Part shown: one piece after another, positions 36,500-48,394 of the stretch
How the letters are laid out: each line of letters starts with the position of its first letter
Position numbering within the stretch: the first letter of the stretch is position 1
Assembly (NCBI GenBank): GCA_964036045.1
Contig: OZ038384.1
Span: 29,617,771-29,681,770, forward strand
Origin: Eutreptiella sp. 'Long Island Sound 2002'
Taxonomy: Eukaryota; Euglenozoa; Euglenophyceae; Eutreptiales; Eutreptiaceae
Direction: 5' to 3'
Length of the DNA stretch: 64,000 nucleotides
The notes under the pieces: generated by a model
Database searches by the model: none
What the model saw: only the letters and a program-made list of their open reading frames with translations
What the model was told of the DNA's origin: nothing
Program-made: the position numbers and the translations under genes

Positions 36500-37115
36500 G
36501 GCTGGTATGTACCAAAAAAACCCTCGCGATGTACCAAAAAAAATACCCATTTTGAATAAAAAAAACCCCGACTTACCAAAAAAAAAAACGCCTGTTTTGT
36601 ACCAACCCCCCCCCCCGTTTTGTACCAGTCCCCACCCCATTTTTACCAAAAAAACCCCCGCGAGATATCAAAGTTTACCAAAAAAAAAACCCCCATTTTT
36701 TACCAAAAAGAAACCCATCTTACCAAAAGACCCCCCACCCAAAATCCTCACCAAAAAAAACCCATTTTTTACCAAAAAACCCCAAAACATTGCAAAAAAA
36801 ACCTCTTTTTTTTACCAAAAAAACCCCAAACCCCCCCCCCCATTTCTTACCATAAAAGCCAAGTGTTTCGACTACGCTTCAAAACACCCAACGAAGACTC
36901 TTACCCCCCCAAAAAAAACGCTTCTTCACCAAAAAAAACCAAAACCTTATCAAAAAACCCCCCGTTTCCTACCAAAAAAACGCCCCGTTTTTTTTTACCA
37001 AAACCCTCCCCGTTTTTTTACCAAAAGAAATCCCCGTTTTTTTTTACCAAAACCCCCCCTTTCTTTTTACCAAAAAAAAACCACCAAACCCCCAACTTCT
37101 CACCCAAAAACCTCC
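36500..37115 (+). repeat. TACCAAAAAAACCCC degenerate array
   Basis: There are many copies of a 14-25-bp unit with core TTTTTACCAAAAAAACCCCC. Long frames through it (for example 36423-37157) translate to monotonous Lys/Thr/Pro/Phe repeats and are not considered genes. Confidence 0.85.
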
Positions 37116-37508
37116 CAAACCTTACCAAAAAAGCTTTCGCACCGCTCAACCATTTGAACCACCCTGCCACACCCTGCACCCATACGTAATTGCACAACAA
37201 ACACAAAGCATTGAAACGCCTCAAGAATGTCCACATAGACAAACCGATTCACAAGTTGTTGTTGCATGGACGTAGGTATATGCACACTAGTAGATCCTGT
37301 GTTTTCCAAGCACTTAGTGTACCCGTACTAACTTGGCTGCACCACACGAATATGTTATGTTCACACAAGGGCTGTGCACCTGAAACAGGCCGAAAAAAAT
37401 TAGGAAAAAAGAGTAATGACCTACCAAAACAGTTGACTAGTCGGTAACGGATCGGTTGGTGTGGTGCAAGGGACACCAGTGCATGAGAAACGGTAACACT
37501 AAGGACCA

Positions 37509-37889
37509 TTACACCCAGGTAGCAAACACGCAGACAAACACCGCATGCAGTTTGCTTTTGTCCGATGAAGCATGTGCCTTGGCTTTCACCGGGTCAGACA
37601 TACATGCCATTATCTCTTCGCGCATGCGACTTTTGCAGATTGCCGACATATCATCACACTTCTCTTGGTCTAACTTCAGCCTACCACCATAGCCAGTAGG
37701 AACCGGAAACCGCTTCTTCCCGATTATGGCAAATGCGGTAGCGGGGATCGCTTCCTTATCCTTGCTATTAGAAACCTCATTAGAGGCAGATTGTGGTGCA
37801 TTCTTGGTGGGAGAGCGGGTGTCCGTTATAAGTGGCATGCCAACGGCCTCCTTCAATGTCTCCCATGGCCCCACATGCGCTGTGCCCAC
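37509..37889 (-). CDS. Unrecognised 126-codon open frame or exon
   Basis: The frame has balanced composition and includes TAFAIIGKKRFPVPTGYGG and KCDDMSAICKSRMREEIMAC. It could be an exon ending at GTGTTT near 37,538. No family was recognised and there are no partner exons nearby. It is listed because it lies outside the simple repeats and looks protein-like. Confidence 0.35.
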   Translation of the reverse strand: MGTAHVGPWETLKEAVGMPLITDTRSPTKNAPQSASNEVSNSKDKEAIPATAFAIIGKKRFPVPTGYGGRLKLDQEKCDDMSAICKSRMREEIMACMSDPVKAKAHASSDKSKLHAVFVCVFATWV

Positions 37890-38029
37890 CTCAACTAACG
37901 ACTAATACGCTAAATACGCGCCTTGCACACTGCTTGCAGATTTTTGGACCCGCTTGTGTGCACGACTAGCTCCCGCAAAGATACCCTCCACCCCCCTTGT
38001 CCTTCCCCGCCCCAAGGAAGATGGTACCC

Positions 38030-39085
38030 CGCCACCCCCTGGGGGACGGTCACCAAGTGACGGTCCCCCACCCCGGGGGACCGTAGTACCGCCGTACACA
38101 CACACTGTGGGGCACAGAAATTGGGGCAGAAGACGAAATAACACAACATAAAAAATGTTGGTGTGCAGAGCTTGTCACGGTGACAAATGAAAGCAAGTAC
38201 CCTCCCCCCCCCTTGCAAAGTCCCGGGGTAGCGCGCGACGGTCTCCCGGGTGGGGGGGGGAGACGGTCACCAAGTGACGGTGTCCCGGGGGGGGGGGGGG
38301 GGGAGATTGCAAGGGTATCTCAAGGCAAACTGTGGTACCCTCCACTGACGCAAGCAAAGAGAACACGTGTGAAGCGACTTTCGCGTTGATGCGGTGCCAA
38401 TGTGTTTCATCCAACACAAATGTTATTGAGGATCCAAAGGAACGGTAAAGAACTTCTGGGTACGAGAATAACACACTTTGAATTGGTGCACATGCTCAAC
38501 AGTGGCCAACACATGTGCACCAAGTGTGCGTGAGTGGTACCGTACATGGTCACCGGGAGAAAACATCTTGGGTCTGAAGTGGCAACACAACACACCCATA
38601 CAACGCCTTTGGAGAGAGAATATCACAGAACATACACAGGTGCTTGATTTGTAGTACTGGGAAAGCAATGCAAGGCCATGCGTAAAGCAGATGGGCAACA
38701 CAAACCAGCACAATTCATGTTAACTAGAAAAACATGGAAGTGACGGTGTCCCGGGGGGGGGGGGGACTTTGCAAGGGGGGGGACTTTGCAAGGGGGGGGG
38801 AGGGTAATGCAAGAATATGAAAATCATGCGCGTGCTCAATGGGCTGCCGATGTAATGAAATTTACTCCTTGGCTCGCTAGGTGTAGAATTTCTTTGTCCT
38901 GCTCCATTTGACCTTGAATTCTTGAACATGCTCACCACTTTCCACAGGAATGCTTTGGACAGCACCCTTGAACGGTGGCTTGGCCCTTTTGGGGTTCACC
39001 AAGTGACGGTCCCCCAGCCCCCCCCCCCCCCCCGGGGAAGGACAAGGGGCGGGGAAGGACGGGGGGGGGGGTACCAGTAGGGCCA
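38030..39085. repeat. Dispersed CACCAAGTGACGGTCCC blocks with G runs
   Basis: The near-palindromic core GGTCACCAAGTGACGG, embedded between C/G runs, occurs near 38,047, 38,264 and 38,993. A partial GTGACGGTGTCCCGGGG lies at 38,741. GACTTTGCAAGGGGGG pieces accompany it. Between the blocks is unremarkable sequence without a gene. Confidence 0.75.
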
Positions 39086-39325
39086 ATAAGTGTACTAATG
39101 GTGCATACGTAGATAGGCAAATGTAACAAGAAGCCATTGTGTTGGAATGTCCTGGCATAAGAAGGGGGTGTGCCTGTGTGTGGGTAATCGGGCAAGCGCA
39201 CATGTATGTTGGGTGAGGGGAAGTTGGATGATTGGAAAGGGTGCAAATAACGACAAACAAAAAAAAGAAGAAGAAAAGACAAAGAGGAACGAATGCAAAG
39301 CAGGCACCAAAGCGGGCCACACCGA

Positions 39326-39440
39326 AGCGTGGGAGTCCATATCCCCAACTCTAGAAGCCACCTCAAAGCGTGGGAGTCCGTATCCCCAGCTCAAGGGGCC
39401 ACGGCAAAGCCTGGGAGTCCGTATCTCCAACTCAAAGGGC
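39326..39440 (+). repeat. Short tandem repeat, about 45-bp unit, three copies
   Basis: GCGTGGGAGTCCRTATCCCC is repeated at about 39,326, 39,369 and 39,409. Each copy is followed by an AACTC/AGCTC stretch and a GCCAC step. Confidence 0.85.
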
Positions 39441-39489
39441 CACAAAAATTTTGTGGGTTTGAAATTTGTGGGCAAAATTTGGCGTTTGA

Positions 39490-40165
39490 AATGGGTTTAC
39501 CAGAAAACCCCCAAACCCCACCACAAAACCCACAGTTCTTACCAAACAAACACCCCACCCAAAAAAAACTGGCCAAAAGACCCCCCAAATCTTACCAAAA
39601 AAAACCCCATTTTTTCCCAATAAAAAACACCCACCCAAAAAAGGTACCCAAACACCCCCCCCCCATTTCTTTTACGGAAAAAAAACCCCATTGCTTACCA
39701 AAAAAAACCAAACGTTACCAAAAGACCCCCCCAAACCTTACCAAAACAAAACCCATTCTTACCGAAAACCCCCAAAACCTTACCAAAAACCCCCCCGATT
39801 CTTACCAAACCCCCCCCCATTTTTTACCAAAAAAAACCCCAAACCTTACCGGGGGGGTTTTCTGGTTAAAAAAAAATGGTGCAAATGGTCAGGTTTTTGG
39901 TATAAATTGGTACAGATTGGGTAAGAATGGGGCAGGGGGGTTTGGTAGGAATTGGTGCCAATTGGGAGTTTTTTTGGTGAAAAAAAAATAGGTCGGGGGG
40001 GGGGGGGTGTACAAAATTGTGCAAATGGGGGGTTTTTTGGTGGAAAAAAAAGGCGGGGGGGTTTTGGCGAGAAATGGAACAGATTGGGGGGTTTTTTTGG
40101 TACAAAATGGGGCGGGGGAGGGGGCGGAAATTTTTCAAATCGGGGGGGTTTTGGTACGCACCACT
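39490..40165. repeat. TACCAAAAAAACCCC array with strand reversal
   Basis: Units from 39,490 to 39,850 match the 36.5-kb array. From about 39,850 the same unit reads as its reverse complement (GGGGGGTTTTTTGGTG) to about 40,165. The turn is at CTTACCGGGGGGGTTTTCTGG. Confidence 0.85.
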
Positions 40166-40532
40166 GTGCAGGCGCCAGACCCAGTCTACCCGGAACCTAC
40201 TGTGTGGAGGAGGGGTGGCGGGGGGGGGGGGGGTTGAGGAGGGCACAGTCGTCCCCCAATTCCAACAAACAGCCACCCGTCGCCATCACTTCACCGCCAA
40301 CCGCTGTCAGTTGCCACCACCCGCCATCGTTGAATGAAATTCTGGAGAAGGCATTCCTCAGCAAACCAACAGCCTGTGTCCTGACAGAAAGCCCTAAATG
40401 CAAACCAGTATTGACCACCTTAGAGGCTCTCCTATACCCAAGAGATGTGCCCAGGGGGGGGGTGGGGTGACGTGGGGGTGGGGGTGGAGGTCAAGCGAAG
40501 CAAACAAAGCAGATATGTATTGAAAGCAATGT

Positions 40533-40570
40533 GTGCGGGTGGGTGGGTGGGTGGGTGGGTGGGTGGGTAG
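40533..40570 (+). repeat. (GGGT)n microsatellite
   Basis: About nine GGGT units follow in a row. They could form G-quadruplexes. Confidence 0.95.
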
Positions 40571-40579
40571 GGTGCTTGT

Positions 40580-41395
40580 AAAGGCTGGTTCGTCACTGTG
40601 TAGTATGCCTGACCTACTTTAGTTGCTTGAGGTCGGTTGTGTCTGTCGGACATCGGGGGCAGATGGCAGGAGTGAAGTGGAATCTTGGGCCATGATCGCT
40701 CCGATACATGCCTCAAACTATGAGAGTCCGCTGTGATGACCGCTGCCAGATGGTCGTTGCGGGGGATGGGGAAGTGGACTGTTTTCTTGGGTGGGGGGGG
40801 CGGGTCAGGCCTCAGCTCTCACCATGGCAGTCAATAAGCCTCTTGAGAAGAGGTCTTGGCGTGAACCATCAGAGCGGAACAGATTGTCCCACGACAAGCG
40901 AGTGATAGCGGACAAGCGCGTGATAGCGAACACAGCAAGCAGTTAATTCGCGACACCTGATGACTGGTGAGGAGTACGGGGAGGCGGGCTGGGCCCCCCC
41001 TGAAGACAATAGCAAGGGCCATGCAGCAGGGGGCACCATGTCAAACCAGACTGCACAGAAGTGGGCCCATGTGGGCCAAAGGCACAGGGATGTGCATGTT
41101 CAGAGCGCAGGAGTGGGACATGGGCACACATGGCCTGTGCTGCAGTCGGCCAATTGGACAGGGTTAGTATCACCCAGAACCACTGCAATATAACTGCCTC
41201 CAAATCAGGGGTTGAGGGTTGGGGCTGGGGCACAGAAGGGATGCGCGCAGGGCGGAGGGGGGGGGGGGGGGCTCAGTAGGGGGTGGGAATGCACCAGACA
41301 AGGCTGGGGGATGGGCATTTGAAGAGCCCGATGCAGCGCAGTAGGACTCTGTCAACGACGTGAGGACACAGGGAGCACCAGAGCAGGACAAAACT
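40580..41395. other. Stretch without recognisable gene
   Basis: Only short frames are seen. A run of about 15 G lies near 41,258-41,272. Confidence 0.5.
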
Positions 41396-41900
41396 TTGAC
41401 GCAATGCTGCAGCACAGGGCATGCCTCCTATGCACTGGTGCAGCATGGGGCATAATTGGGATGCAATGTTGTCCTAGAGGGCATTCTGTGGGTGCAATGC
41501 TATGGCAGAGGGCAAGCCTTTGATGAGATGCCCCAGCAAAGAGCTGCAGCAGAGGGCATGCCCCCAATGCAATGCCTTCAGCAATACTCCATGATGCACG
41601 ACCGCATACAGGGCACGCCCTCATTTGCAACATGACATCGGAGGCATAACCTTCAGGCATAACATCAGGTGCATGCCCCTTGCTTCATGCTGCAGCATTG
41701 CAAAGGCGGCATGCCCTATCCATGCCATGCTGCTACACAGAGAGCATGCCTGCGATGCAATGCAGCTGCAGATCATGCATCCAATGAAATGCGAGGGCAG
41801 ATACCTCTGACGCAAGGCCGCAGCGGAGGCCAGGCCTCCCGTTGCAATGCGACTGCAGAGGACAGGTCTCTGCTGCAATGCCTGCAACCTGCGCAATGCA
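41396..41900 (+). repeat. Degenerate GCAGAGGGCATGCC minisatellite
   Basis: Variants of AATGCWGCAGCAGAGGGCATGCC recur every 30-40 bp. Drift is considerable but the order is constant. Frames across it are translations of the repeat. Confidence 0.75.
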
Positions 41901-42535
41901 TCCCTTCGGATGCCACTGGTCCCTCAAACGATTCCCCTTCACACCCAAAAGGCAGAGTCGGCAATGCACAGCCCTTCTTCAAAGAAGAAGGGGCCCGACC
42001 AATGCCCGTACCCCTTTGGCCACGACCAACAGGAGCAGAGCTGGTGATGGGGAGAATGTCGGAGGAAAGAGGAAATGGAACTGGGGAGGGCCAGGGGATA
42101 GAGCATGCAAAAGGGGAACTGACAGAGTCAAGGGGTCAGAAAGGGGATATGGGAGGGGGATTTGGATTTGGGTGCCAATCCTCAGGCTCACAGGACGCCC
42201 GGGGGCGGGAGCACTATGGCGTCCCTGACGACTCTGCAGATCGGCTGGCCATGCCATATGATATGCGCACCCCAGGTCCCCGACAGACCTTGTCCACGTT
42301 CCCCCCGGGCGATGCCGGCCCCCGGCAGTGAAAGGCCACGCCCCGCTTGTCGCACAGCACGCTCCTGTTGCGCGTTGTGGCCTCGCCCACAGCCCGCAAT
42401 GGGCCGTTTGCTCTGGCTCCCAAGGCGCTGCCGGCCCTCGGCGGCGTAGGGTCACGCCCCGTTCGCCGCGTGGGGCGCTCCTGTTGCACACCTTGGCCTC
42501 GCCCACAGTTCTTGGGGTGAAAAATGTAACTCGTG

Positions 42536-42685
42536 TACAAAAAAAATCGTCAAGTTGTGTAATTTTTTTTTGCGGTAAGTCATGAAGATTATAAAAAAAA
42601 ATTGAATTGCTTTTTTTTTGCGGTAAATCCATGTAAGTATTTTTTTTGCGGTAAGTCATGTAAATTATATAAAAAAAAAAGAAAA
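42536..42685. repeat. TTTTTTTGCGGTAAGTCATG repeats
   Basis: Three copies of a T-run followed by GCGGTAAGTCATG or GCGGTAAATCCATG are present, and related copies lie at 44,225-44,395. At 44,380 one copy is inverted (TTTACCGCGAAAAAA). The repeat contains GGTAAGT, a splice-donor-like sequence. Confidence 0.75.
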
Positions 42686-42897
42686 ATTGAAAGAAATGCA
42701 ACTTTTGCAACACATGCGCACTATGTACAATTGCCGGTTCCGTACGGCACCCCATAGCGACCATAATGATGGGAAGCCGAGTCGACAGAGCACCTGTACT
42801 CTGTGTAGCCACCAATTAGTTGGGACTCGGCCAACGTAACATAGTATCACATGGTGTCATTAGCACTAGAAACAAAATCAGGCCCAAGAAAACAATC

Positions 42898-43507
42898 CTG
42901 AAGTCAGGTAACCCCATACCCTATTTTGAGGTCACTGGGTCCGAATATCATGGTGGTTTCACGCAACTTGGCGGTATTTTTGAGAAAATCACCGATTTAA
43001 GTCGAAAAATGCACTCGATAGGAATCTGCAAAACTCGTTAAGATATGCCAAAACCATGATGTGGCACCCACAAATTCGGAACAAGCGACCTCAAAATAGT
43101 GGGGTGGTATACTTTGATTTCAGAATGGGTCCACAATGTCGAACTTCCATGGTGGAACGCCTAAAAAGTTCGGGGTACTTTCAGGTATCCTGAGGAGGAT
43201 ATCACCCGTAAGGTCACAAGTGGAAAGCCTAAGTTTTTTTTTTTTTGGGCGTTCCACCATGTTCAACATTGTGGACCCATCCTGAAATCAAAGTATACCA
43301 CCCCACTATTTTGAGGTCGCTTGTTCCGAATTTGTGGGTGACATGTCATGGTTTGGGCATATCTTAACGAGTTTTGCAGATTCCTACCGAGTGCGATTTT
43401 CAACGTAAAACGGTGCTTTTCTCAAAAATACCGCCACGTTGCGTGAAACCACCATGATATTCGGACATAGCGACCTCAAAATAGGGTATGGGGTTACCCG
43501 ACTTCAA
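42898..43507. repeat. Foldback element with about 260-bp arms
   Basis: The left arm (42,898-43,161) and right arm (43,247-43,507) are reverse complements with few mismatches. For example, TGGTGGTTTCACGCAACTTG on the left pairs with CGTTGCGTGAAACCACCA on the right. An 85-bp spacer with a T13 run separates them. No target duplication is obvious and no protein is encoded. It would form a long hairpin RNA if transcribed. Confidence 0.9.
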
Positions 43508-43984
43508 AATCAGCTAGGTTACCCTATTTCCACAAGGGGGTCAAAATGCCCCCGTGCAGCTTGTTCATGAAACATCCCCGTTCTGGGGCAGGGTCATTCC
43601 TAGGGTAAAATTTTGAACAAGGGTGACATTACCCCGCATTTTGGGTTCGGAGAACACGATTTTGATGGTGGTTTCGCCCAATTTTGCTCGGAGCTCTCCC
43701 TAGGAACCCCCCCCAAACTCGTTAGGATCCCCCAAAAAACTCAGTAAGATCCCCCCGGTGAATTCGGACCTCACCACACGATCGGGCGATCTCAAAATAG
43801 GGGGGGTTGGTATGCTTGCCTTCGAGAGGGGTGGGGGTGGCCGGAACACTCTCCTTGATCCCCGAAAGTGCACGTTCAACTTGGGTGATGGGGGGGGGGG
43901 GTCCGGACGGCAAGGAAGCTCAATAACGCCCTCCAAATCATCACTAGGCAATTCAATGACCCGCTTCATAGGGGGAACAAAAAC

Positions 43985-44180
43985 CGAAGTGGACCACAAG
44001 TGGGCCGGGTCGCTGCATAACCCCTACCGTCTGGGGGGTCCCCAACGCTTCACAGCGAGGGACAAGAATCTAAGTGGACCACAAGTGGACCCAATGGCTA
44101 CATAACCCCTGCCGTCTGGGGGTCCCCAACGCTTCAAAGCGGGGGACAAAATCAGAAATGGCCCATGAATGGGCCGAGTG
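43985..44180 (+). repeat. Satellite, about 85-bp unit
   Basis: Two and a half units contain CCACAAGTGGGCC, CATAACCCCTRCCGTCTGGG and GGTCCCCAACGCTTC. The period is about 85 bp (43,994, 44,079, 44,163). The unit is related to the satellite at 53.6-54.05 kb. Confidence 0.85.
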
Positions 44181-44224
44181 GCTACATGCATGCATGTTTT
44201 TCGGTAAAACTGGAAACAAAAATT

Positions 44225-44650
44225 TTCTTTGCGGAAATGTATATAGTTATTTTTTTGCGGTAAGTTGTGCACAAAAAAACTGTGATATCATGTAATTTTT
44301 TTTGCGGCAACGCGTGTCACAGGTTTACACGACTTGCCACAAACAAAAATTACACAAAGTGACGATTTTTGTTACACCATTTACCGCGAAAAAAAATCAC
44401 ACATATTACAACATACACGCCCTTGGGTGCCGTCGGCCCTCGGCGGCGGAGCGTGACTCCCCACTTGCCACGAGGGGCACTACTTATGAGCGCCTAGGCC
44501 GCACCAACGCTCCCTCACGAGGGCACGCCAGGCGATCCTCATCCCTACCCATTGGGTTGCTTTACTCCTGCCCCCACCCCCCTCTCCACACTCCCCGCCC
44601 CTATTCCCGACTCTGCCCGAGCTCCCACATCCCCACACAATAGCAAGGGG
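44225..44650. other. GCGGTAAGT repeat remnants and gene-less sequence
   Basis: Copies of the T-run/GCGGTAAGT repeat lie at 44,245 and 44,295, with an inverted copy at 44,380. The rest has no recognised content. Confidence 0.5.
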
Positions 44651-44654
44651 ATGG

Positions 44655-45570
44655 GCTACACCCTTGTGCCCCTGTGCACGTCAGCATAGTGTAGAGGAGG
44701 GGGGGGGGCTGTTTTTGCCCTGTGCACATTAGCATAGGGCATGGAAGATGTGCCGTTGCCCTTGCGCACAACAACGTAGGGCAAAGGTGGGGTGTTTCTG
44801 CCCATGCATGTCAGCACAAGGTAGAGGGAGGTGTCATTGCCCTTGTGCATGGTAGCACAAGGAAGACGGGGTGTGTCTGCTGTGTCTATGTGTGTCTCCT
44901 CTACATATTAGTACTAGGCCGAGGGGGGTGCTTCTACCACTATGCAAATGAGCACATGGCACAAGAGAGCTGTCTCCATCCTTTTGCATGTCAGCACAAG
45001 GCGGAAGGGGGTGGGGCTTCCCGTTTGCATGTCAACATAGGGTAGAGGGGGCCCCTTTGTGCACACGGTTGGGGAATCCATCCCTCCACCTTGTGCAGAC
45101 GGGCACAAGATTGGGAAACCGTCCCTCCACCCTGTGCAAGTGTGCACAGGGGTGGGGAGTGCTACATTTCGCCCGGTGGTGGTACGCATAGGGGTGGGGA
45201 AGCCTTGCCTTCACCTTAGGTTGGTGCGGAGAGGGGTGGTAAATCTGTCCCACCGCCCTGTGTCGGAGCGCACAAGGGTGGGGAATCTGCCCCTCCACCC
45301 TCTGCTTGTGAGCACAGGGGTGGGGAACCCGTCCCTGCACCTTCGGTAGGTGCGCACAAAGGTGGGGGCCTATCCTTCCACCCCGGGCAAACGCGCACCG
45401 GGAAAGGGGATTAGTCTCTCCATCATGTGCAAGTGCACACATGGGTGGGGGTTCTATCCCTCCACCCTATGCTGTTGCGCATAGGGGTGGGGAACCATTC
45501 CCTCTGCCCTAAGTCGGTGCGCACGGCGGTGGGGAATTGGTCCCACCGCCTTGTGAACGTGCGCATAGTG
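44655..45570 (+). repeat. Minisatellite of about 42-bp units
   Basis: From about 45,060 to 45,570 the unit is TCCCTCCACCCTGTGCAAG, followed by GTGCGCACAGGGGTGGGGA. Successive copies near 45,143, 45,183, 45,225 and 45,268 are 40-43 bp apart. A related but longer and more diverged unit (GCACATTAGCATAGGGCA) fills 44,655-45,050. Confidence 0.85.
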
Positions 45571-46500
45571 GGGGGCTTGCTGCGAGCATTGGGTGCTGAC
45601 AACCGTTGGTGCGGCCGGACCAGGGTCCTGTTGACCTTACGTGCTACCAACCCTAGGTGCTGCCTTGTCTGCTCTGGGTGCATCGGAGGCTTACCCTATC
45701 CCCCTCTCTTAGGCGTCACAAGTTGCCCGCCCCCACCTGGCACTATGGCCCATGGAAGTCCATGTTGTAGTGAGGAGAAAAGTATGTGAGCAGGGATGTT
45801 TTTTTTTGGGTATCCATACCCCCCTGATGGCAACATGCAACAACAAGGTGTGTATTTGAAATATATGCCATTATTTGCATTTCTGGCTACACACAAAATT
45901 TCAAAGATAAAGATATTCAATCACCAAAATATAGTGTTGTTTTACATTTAGACCACTGCATTCCAGTGCCCGGAAAGGGGGGGGGGGTTACTGCCTATTG
46001 TTCCTCTGACCCCTCTGTTCCAGGGTGATCACAGAACCCCCCTATACACCACAGGTAAGGGAACCCCAAACATACGTTTCATCGAAGCACACAGAAAACT
46101 ATCCCCAAAGCATGTACTTGTATTTCCTACTTTAACCAACCTGGCTGAAATTTCGGCCAGCTCTTCGAAAAACGTCAAAACACATGGTCGTATTCAGCAG
46201 ACAGGCCTAAGCTGGCCGAAATTTTGGCCAAGTCCATCGAAGCTCGAAATACGATCACTGAAATTGGTACCTATGACAGTAGATAGGAGCAAGGAACACA
46301 GAAGCAATGACATTTCAGCATGGTGTACAATGTACTACACTCAATTACAAGCAAATACTTGCCACCTGACCAATCAATACAGGCTTTTGCAGTGCCTGTG
46401 GAGAAACACAATAATAAGAGATGAGAAACACTGAAGAATGCATGCTGGCCGAAATTTCAGCCAGACTTCATACTGATAGGCAATATAAGCATTAGGACTG
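45571..46500. other. Gene-less stretch with three short palindromes
   Basis: The near-palindrome CTGGCYGAAATTTCRGCCAG occurs at 46,141-46,160 and 46,445-46,464, with a variant at 46,212-46,231. No coding content is recognised. Confidence 0.7.
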
Positions 46501-46503
46501 GCA

Positions 46504-47351
46504 TTAGCGCTTGCGCAGACCAGATGCACGGGGCTTCTTAGCACCTGTGTTAGCAGGAGGCTTGGCAGTGGGTGCAGCAGCAGGCTTGGCAGTGGCAGAG
46601 TTCTGTGACTTTGCGTTTCCACCTTGGGATGGTGAAAAATGATTCACAAAAGTATTCATACCTTTGCCAGTAGAGGCCACAATGCCTGAGGAGGAAGCGG
46701 GGGTTGTTTGAGCGCACTGCGTGCCACTAGGTGAGGGGGCAGGGGCAGTTTTGGGTTTCTTCTTTGGGGTGTGTGTCTCTGGTTGTCACTCTGCCTCCCC
46801 ATCTTGCTCCTCAGGATCCTCATCTACATACCTAACCCTAGAACAATCCATAGTAAAACCTGCCCCCAAGTCATGGTTCACATCCTCCCATGACTTGGGG
46901 GGGCAGGTGTCGGCGTTGGTGATAGCCGCTCTGATGGACTGAACAAACTCATCAGGCACAGCAGTCTCCTCACCCAAAAGGGCACACACAACATTACAGT
47001 CCTTGGAAAACCTGGTAAACATCATGCTTGCAAAATGCACAGACAGGCTCCCCAGCAAAAACCAGTTGCCTGCCCGTTCTAGGACCGGAACCAAGCTCAA
47101 ACGGTACGAACTTCAGTATAAGCCACGTAACGAGGCATCCTCGTATCAAAGGCGGTAGCAGAGCAAATGGAAACCAGGTGGGAACCGGAAGTATACAACG
47201 GGGTCTTGGATGACAAATTGTAAATTGAAACATCACACTGATACATATCCACAGCCACAGTGGCCTTCAAAGCAGCAACAGTGGCTTTCACATCAGCAGA
47301 CTCACCCGCAATGAACACAGGCACACCGGACGGGAGCAGCTGCGCAACCAA
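46504..47351 (-). pseudogene. Unrecognised broken coding sequence
   Basis: Two frames overlap and read like one protein. The frame 47,351 to 47,097 encodes LPSGVPVFIAGESADV and later SSKTPLYTSGSHLVSIC. After one frameshift near 47,100, the frame 47,100 to 46,504 continues with RAGNWFLLGSLSVHFASMMF and ends in a basic tail (KKPRASGLRKR), with a single internal TGA at 46,786-46,788. The length is about 280 codons. The upstream edge is closed by a stop, and a CAG acceptor is possible near 47,340. I do not recognise the family. Confidence 0.4.
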
Positions 47352-48118
47352 GTTATGCTAACCAGGTGTATAGAGGTGGGGTTTCTAGGCAAATTCTTTT
47401 GGCTAAATGAGGTTACTTAAGCCAAACCATTCCTTTGTGCTTCCCCATTTGTGTTGTATGGCAGCCATTCTAATCTTGTCCTCTTTTTTTCCTCTGCTTC
47501 CCTTCGGGGAAGCAAGTTTGCATCAACACTAAGAACTTGCCCGGATAGTTGTGGAACAAATCTCTTGGCCGGTTGAAGGAATGGATGGTGATATTTGGTG
47601 TGCCGGCTCCGTTCCACTTGCGGGGCGCTCTCGTCCTCCCTCATGTTGTTTTGACGTTTGTTTCTTTTGCGAAGGTATCATTCAAAACATGTTGGTGGAT
47701 GCCATTAAAAGCCGTCACTGTCAATCGACAACGTCAAAAACAACGAAGGTGGACAAATCTTGAAGTGCGACTTAGCACGCCATGGCCCTTAACCTTAATT
47801 TTGACAGGGGTTTCCATGCTATATCCAGCATGTTCAGAACCTACATTTGTAACATAAAAAATTTAGTGCCAAGCAAGAATGTGAATGTTGGCGAAGTTTG
47901 CCAGGTATGGTTGGGGGGAGGCTGTGGGCAAATATAGGAGCATGTGTAAGGGCAAGGGCTAGGACTAGGGCCAAGATTAGGGGTAGGGGGCAAGAGATAC
48001 GAAGAAAGAGGATTAGGAAGGAGAAGGCAAAGTGCACACTGGCGTTGTGTCTGGGTATCCCTTGTGCGACAAAAGATGTGCTCAAGGAATAAATAACATT
48101 TTAATTTTCCAAGTGCAT
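47352..48118. other. Stretch without recognisable gene
   Basis: Short + and - frames only. The + frame at 47551-47763 is Cys-rich but has no recognised motif. Confidence 0.45.

Positions 48119-48188
<70 letters not shown>
48119..48188 (+). repeat. (CT)n microsatellite, about 35 units
   Basis: This is an uninterrupted TC/CT run of about 70 bp. Confidence 0.98.
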
Positions 48189-48191
<3 letters not shown>

Positions 48192-48394
48192 GTGCTTGTG
48201 TGCAAAGTGAATGTCGTTCCTTTGAGTTGGTTTCATGCTTGGGCTGGAACTAGATCGGAACAACGGGAAAGTCATTTTGCATCCGGGAAAACCCAAAGGG
48301 CCAAGGAGACGACAAGTCATGAAAGCAATGTGGAGTGGAGGGGGTGGCCTCAAGTCCTCCAAACCCGTTAGTATAGGCTTGGGCAAGATGGGTA

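Noticed and set aside
36423-37189. Long + strand frames (up to 244 codons) rich in Lys, Thr and Pro
   Set aside because: They translate the TACCAAAAAAACCCC repeat and stay open in more than one frame, with no non-repetitive core.
36500-41900. CRISPR-like array from regularly spaced repeats
   Set aside because: Units are tandem minisatellites without distinct unique spacers, and the sequence is eukaryotic.
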